Below, one piece after another: positions 60,475-64,000 of a stretch of DNA of 64,000 nt. Position 1 is the stretch's first letter, and each line of letters opens with the position of its first letter. The stretch comes from Datisca glomerata (Eukaryota > Streptophyta > Magnoliopsida > Cucurbitales > Datiscaceae). The position numbers and the translations under genes were made by a program. The notes beneath the pieces were generated by a model that saw only the letters and a program-made list of their open reading frames with translations, was not told the DNA's origin and ran no database searches. The stretch lies in assembly GCA_003255025.1 (NCBI GenBank), contig QANY01005361.1, positions 196,715-260,714 of the forward strand. The letters run 5' to 3'.

Positions 60475-60651
60475 AGTTACTTTAAGACCGAGCTTCTGAG
60501 CTTCCTTTGAGTATTGAAGAGGAAACATGATAAGTTCTCTTAAGGCTTCAAGGGCTTCAGAATTTCCAGCAATCGCTTCCTCAGCTCTCCACTGCCCCTT
60601 GCAAGCATTGCTGTTATTGCTATTGGCACAGCTAGTGGTCTGACTCTTCAT
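53896..60651 (-). CDS. CDC48B: AAA-ATPase CDC48B (CDC48 homologue B)
   Basis: Two-domain AAA-ATPase of the CDC48/p97 superfamily, closest in layout to Arabidopsis CDC48B (At2g03670). Exons: 60651-60481, 60322-60278, 59702-59647, 59489-59340, 57705-57598, 57332-57233, 57056-56772, 56693-56524, 55508-55380, 55181-55094, 55006-54929, 54348-53896. They join in phase to 610 residues, the usual family length. D1: Walker A GSPGTGKT 66-73, Walker B VIFIDEID 125-132. D2: Walker A GPPGCSKT 337-344, Walker B IIFFDEAD 392-399. The sensor-type block LAATNRP lies after D2 Walker B. A hydrophobic stretch at about 580-598 near the C-terminus could be a tail anchor. It lacks the long N-terminal CDC48 substrate domain, so cofactor use probably differs. 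D2 Walker A with Cys-Ser in place of Thr-Gly is also seen in this subfamily; the Ser at 67 in D1 is less usual. Introns hold a TRIM element, a GA run and repeats. Confidence 0.95.
54400..54719 (-). mobile_element. TRIM retrotransposon in a CDC48B intron
   Basis: On the sense (minus) strand: a first LTR from 54719 (TGTTGGAGTGTGTCTC) to about 54606, a primer-binding-like TTTGATATTAGAGC at about 54603-54590, an internal stretch of about 90 bases, and a second LTR from 54502 (TGTTGGAATGGTATCATCCC) to about 54400. Total about 320 bases with no coding capacity, the size and plan of a terminal-repeat retrotransposon in miniature. It lies in the last intron (54349-54928) in the same sense as the gene. 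Confidence 0.65.
56178..56250. repeat. Pair of 27-bp direct repeats in CDC48B intron 8
   Basis: The block 'ttccttcagctcctcttaaa' plus 'ggagagt' occurs at 56178-56204 and 56224-56250. Each copy contains the inverted pair 'ctcct..aggag' and so could form a small hairpin. The surrounding 55860-56340 is more GC-rich than the rest of the 1-kb intron and may be an inserted element. Confidence 0.75.
57706..59339 (-). other. Large intron of CDC48B
   Basis: The 1.6-kb intron between exons 4 and 5. Open frames at 58354-58563 and 58646-58849 on the opposite strand have no recognisable domain. The length relative to the other introns suggests an inserted sequence, but I could not identify one. Confidence 0.4.
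60410..60468 (-). repeat. (GA)n microsatellite in CDC48B intron 1
   Basis: About 29 GA repeats; in the transcript it is a CU run that begins 12 bases after the 5' splice site of exon 1 and fills over a third of the 158-base intron. Confidence 0.95.
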
Positions 60652-61095
60652 CTGAAAACATTAAAAACTTCAACTAGTGAGAAGGAGAGCAGAAATATAC
60701 TAGCAGCCAAATCCTATATATACTTTAAGGATCAAACTAACTAACAAATGAAGTCCTAATCATCAACAAGAACTCGCCAATGTCCTCGGCCTACTCCAAT
60801 TAGTGTCACTAAAACAACGAATTAGGCGACGCAATGCGAGGTGAATCCCTACCCTGCAGACTGCGCTGCGCTCAGTGGGCCTGAAGCAAGACGCAATTAA
60901 AGCGCTTGAAGAGCGCGATTCAGGTCAAAGCCCAAGACACGGTTGAGGCTCAAGCACCAGAGCCCTCTGCGCGCTAGTCCGAGCACCAGGATGCTGAGAC
61001 TTGGTTCTCTTCTCACTGTAGAGAGAGAGAGAGAGACAGAGAAACAGAGAGAGAGAGAGAGTTAGTTGCCTGAGTAAGAAAAGCAATAGTCTTGC
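60652..61095 (-). promoter_or_regulatory. Upstream region of CDC48B
   Basis: Only 444 bases separate the start codon from the inserted gypsy LTR at 61096. A broken (GA)n tract at about 61019-61062 (a CT tract in the sense direction) may be 5' UTR. The region from 60830 to 61010 is GC-richer with 'gcgctt' and 'gagcacca' words. No TATA box was assigned with confidence. Confidence 0.4.
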
Positions 61096-61344
61096 TGTAA
61101 TACCAAGTTTTTAATTAAAATGTATTTTTATAATTTAGAACTCACTCACACCAAATATACACTTACACCCTACCCACCCTATTGGTTTCCTTTGTGTTCT
61201 CTCTTAACTATTTTTTCCAAATCTCTCTTTTATTATTTTAAGCTAATCCTTATAACCACCTATAATTATCTCTCCCTTTTTATATGATTGCACATATCTA
61301 CTTCAACTAGTTCTTTTTCATAGTTATCCTCCATTAATCAAGGT

Positions 61345-62160
61345 ATGATTCTCTCTCTCTCTCTCTTTTCCCTCTCTATCTGTCTCTCTCTCCCTCCCTC
61401 TTCTTTGTCTCCCTTTTTCTGTTTCCCCCCTCTGTGCGTCTCCCTCTCTCCCCCTCTGTTCTGTCTCTTTTTCTCCCTCTCTGTTCTCTCTCTCTTTCCC
61501 CTTGTTCTGTCTCTCTCTCTCTCCTTCCCCCTCTCTGCTCTTTCTCTCTTGCCCCCTCTGTTCTGTCTCTTTTTCCCCTTTCTATTCTCTCTCTCTCTCT
61601 CTCTCTTTCCCCATCTGTTTTGTCTCTCTCTCCCCCTCTCTGTACGTCTCTCTCTCCCTCTCTCCCTCTCTGTTCTCTCTCTTTCCCCCTGTTCTGTCTC
61701 TCTCTTTCCCCCTGTTCTGTCTCTCTCTTTCCCCCTCTCTGCTCTTTCTCTCTTTCCCCCTCTGTTCTGTCTCTTTTTCCCCTTTCTGTTCTCTCTCTCT
61801 CTCTCTCTCTCTCTTTCCCCCCTGTTTTGTCTCTTTCTCCCCCTCTCTGTACGTCTCTATCTCCCTCTTCTTCGTCTCCTTCCCCTTATCTGTTTTGTTT
61901 CTCTTTCATTCGTCTCCCCATCTCTGTTTTTTCTCTCCTTCGTCTCCCCATCTCTGTTATGTCTCTCTCTTTCCCCGTCTCTGTTCTGTCTCTCTCACTT
62001 TCCCCTCCTCTCTGTATTCTGTCTCTCTCTCCCTATTCTTCGTCTCCCCCCTCTCGATTTTATTTTCTATCTACTTCGTCCCCTGTTGCGTCTCTCTCTC
62101 CCCCACTTCTTCGTCTTCCTTTTCTATTTTTCTTTTATTTTATTTTTTTCCTTCTTTTGA
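61345..62160 (+). repeat. CT-rich degenerate repeat inside the LTR
   Basis: About 800 bases almost free of A and G on this strand, made of 'ctctgttctgtctctctctt' plus 'tcccc' like units of about 25-60 bases. Larger copies of about 200 bases can be seen to repeat (around 61540-61640 and 61735-61850). The lack of purines removes stop codons in all three frames. Confidence 0.85.
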
Positions 62161-62162
62161 AC

Positions 62163-62330
62163 TGGTTCACCTGAATCGGACTGGTTCAATCGAACCAGAC
62201 CAATCCGAACTGGTTCGGCCAGACCGGACCGGACTGAACCAACTCGATCAGACTAGACCAGTTCAATCCGACTAGACCGAACCGGCCCAAAACATCAGAA
62301 CCGAACCAATTCAGACCACCCGAACCTTGT
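62163..62330 (+). repeat. 'gaaccgg'-type degenerate repeat inside the LTR
   Basis: Short irregular copies of 'gaaccgg', 'gaactgg', 'gaccag' and their relatives in both orientations fill the stretch just after the CT-rich block. No coding frame is claimed. Confidence 0.75.
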
Positions 62331-63603
62331 TGAACGATTTTAAACCATTTGATAATTTCACCTGATGTGGTTTCCATCTGTTCCCAACCTCGCTTAGTTA
62401 TTTAAATAATTGTAGATATTATATGAATTTGTTGTGACCTGGGATCCTTGGATTGCAGGTCATTAGTTGCTGAATTTAATTCGTAGCGAATCTAGGTAAG
62501 TGGATTTACTTAATAATTCGGTTCATATGTTATAAGTGTAGAAGATATAATGTGAAATTGTTTTATTATTTCTTTATGTTCAATCCTATGATCAAGTATT
62601 TTATTTGTTTTCCGTATTATGATGAAATTATTTATCATGTTATGTATGATTATATTTTGAGTTATACATGTATTAGTTATGTGTTTATGTTCATGAACAA
62701 GTTATATGTTTACTTATGTATATGGGATAACGTGAGTTATGAATATTAATTCAAATAAAAAGTGATAAGTAAACAAAAAGTAGACTTAGTCATGTCTCTT
62801 GATTATTAAGTAACTAGATTGTTCATGTCATGTTATCAAGTTGAACAGTTGGGTGTCACCATGTTCATGTTAGCGTCCTTGAGGTTCAGATAACCTTAAG
62901 TGACATCAAGTTTCAGGACATCCAATCTGTCATGTTCACGTTACAAGTTCAAGTTCAAGTTCAAGTTGTGAAACAGTTTTGATTAGGTTGTTAATCGAGG
63001 GATATGTCTAGTCGAATTATGATCAAGCAAGTATAAGTATTGGCATGTATAAGTACAAGTTCAAGTTATATGTTAATCATGAAATCAATGTGTTGTTACG
63101 AGTATTTTATGTGACCTGTGAACGTGTGAAATAAATTTGCATGAGTTATATGTTTACATTTATGTCATGTGAAACTCATTAGTATGTGAATTTACTTACT
63201 GAGTATTTTTAATACTCACCCCCCATAGATGATTGTGTTGCAGATGATGGCGAGCAGCAGGAGTGAGGGACTGCCATAGCAAGCAAGCACGATTATGATT
63301 TCTAAGTTTAATTATGACTTCTGTTGACTTCAGTTATTTCAGATATTTATGAATATTTATTTTTAATTTTTCATGTTATATGAATTTTCGTGCTTCACTT
63401 ATTTACAGTTTAATGAATCATTTATTTCTGTTTAATGAGTTAATATTATTTTAAAATAATTTTTATGCTTATGCTATTTAAGGTTAAAAATTAGGGTTTT
63501 TGATTTGGGGATTTTCTCAAATTAGGGTTTCAATTGAATTAGGAATTATTGAAGTGTGAAATTTCAAGCATGTTTAACCCTCGGGAATCAGGGCGTTACA
63601 GTT

Positions 63604-63616
63604 TGGTATCAAAGCC
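63604..63616 (+). other. Primer-binding site of the gypsy element
   Basis: TGGTATCAAAGCC, three bases after the LTR end. It differs by one base from the site complementary to the 3' end of initiator methionine tRNA (TGGTATCAGAGCC), used by most plant LTR retrotransposons. Confidence 0.85.
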
Positions 63617-63844
63617 AAGGTTTTAGATTCTGTAGACTTTTCTACGTAAAAAGTATGGCATGTCGCTCACTCTGCTCCTCCATCATCTTACAAGTCAGGT
63701 ACGCATGTTATATATATATATATGTTTTAACTATAGAATTAGTTGTTATGCTTTAGATTCGTTATGACACGTTCGATTACATTTTTGTTATTTTGTGCAT
63801 TAAAATTAGACTTTTGGTAAGTCTTCGGTTGTATGGTTAGCAGT

Positions 63845-64000
63845 ATGATGGCGCCCCCTACAAGGAACAACAACAGTCACGCACCAGTCAATCCTACTGC
63901 TGACCCTCCAGCAACTATGGTTGAGATGTTTCAAGAGTTCTTAGAATTATTAAGGCAGACAGCGACAGCTCGCCCGACACAACAAGTACAGCAACCACAA
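63845..64000 (+). CDS. gag start of the Ty3/gypsy element, cut by the window end
   Basis: Two consecutive ATG codons open a frame of 52 codons that is still open at the window end. It starts MMAPPTRNNN and continues through an acidic/aromatic VEMFQEFLELLRQ helix-like stretch into a Gln-rich part (QQVQQPQ). The position, about 230 bases after the primer-binding site, and the low-complexity Asn/Pro/Gln style fit plant gypsy gag. No stop occurs in the visible part, so the element could be relatively young. Completeness cannot be judged from here. Confidence 0.6.
   Translation, partial: MMAPPTRNNNSHAPVNPTADPPATMVEMFQEFLELLRQTATARPTQQVQQPQ

Larger units (their letters stand above)
61096..63600 (+). 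mobile_element. 5' LTR of a Ty3/gypsy retrotransposon
   Basis: Starts TGTAATACC and ends GGGCGTTACA, so the ends are TG...CA with a short inverted repeat. It is followed at once by a primer-binding site and then a gag start. Length 2505 bases. Inside: a CT-rich block (61345-62160), an 'aaccgg' block (62163-62330), a donor-like 'aggtaagtgg' near 62494, the hairpin GAGTATTTTTAATACTC at about 63200 and 'cagatgatggcgagcag' at 63242. End style fits chromovirus (Tekay/Del-like) LTRs. The 3' LTR lies beyond the window. Confidence 0.8.

Noticed and set aside
61345..62275. Three long open frames (246-271 codons) on the plus strand
   Set aside because: They overlap in all three frames of a purine-free CT repeat, encode only Ser/Leu/Phe/Pro low-complexity sequence, and lie inside an LTR.

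Overview
The window looks like nuclear DNA of a eudicot plant. It is AT-rich, its genes are split by many GT-AG introns (one intron is AT-AC), its coding genes match known plant families over their full length, and much of the rest is plant transposable-element debris. I cannot name the species. No rRNA, tRNA or CRISPR array was seen.

Four host genes can be modelled completely. (1) 14335-20914, minus strand: the plastid-division dynamin DRP5B/ARC5, 17 exons, 776 residues. (2) 32834-37262, plus strand: a PHD-SWIB-Plus3 chromatin protein of the At5g08430 type, 9 exons, 553 residues; its last intron has U12-type AT-AC features. (3) 38075-39991, minus strand: a single-exon protein with eleven Cys/His repeats of the 'WRKY19-like zinc finger' type, 638 residues. 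(4) 53896-60651, minus strand: the AAA-ATPase CDC48B, 12 exons, 610 residues. In the three spliced genes the exon phases close without a frame error, which is the main support for the models. Genes 2 and 3 are convergent, about 0.8 kb apart.

Layout. 1-6.3 kb: two broken Ty3/gypsy fragments on opposite strands plus tandem repeats. 6.3-14 kb: AT-rich intergenic DNA with a foldback MITE, a Copia-like solo LTR and one CACTA-type terminus. 14-21 kb: DRP5B. 21.2-26.2 kb: a decayed Mutator-like element carrying a transposase and a plant-mobile-domain (PMD) gene. 26.4-28.1 kb: repeats built on a CTAG-cored palindrome. 28.2-32.1 kb: two LTR-like segments. 32.8-41.7 kb: the SWIB and zinc-repeat genes. 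42.6-46.5 kb: a dead LINE. 46.7-48.6 kb: a second copy of the 28.2-kb LTR. 48.6-53.9 kb: AT-rich DNA with a possible snRNA-type promoter, a tandem duplication and a second MITE. 53.9-60.7 kb: CDC48B with a TRIM element in an intron. 61.1-64 kb: the 5' LTR, primer-binding site and first gag codons of a Ty3/gypsy element that runs off the window.

The host genes do not form a pathway: plastid division, chromatin/transcription, a putative regulator and an AAA segregase-like ATPase. Three of them have transposon sequence within about 0.3-0.7 kb upstream of their start codons (Mutator-like before DRP5B, an LTR before the SWIB gene, a gypsy LTR before CDC48B), so promoter capture is a recurring theme. 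The most unusual items are the AT-AC intron, a 37-bp exact copy of the zinc-repeat coding sequence inside the neighbouring SWIB gene, the palindrome clusters at 26.6-28.0 kb, and a solitary snRNA-like promoter signature at 50.55 kb.
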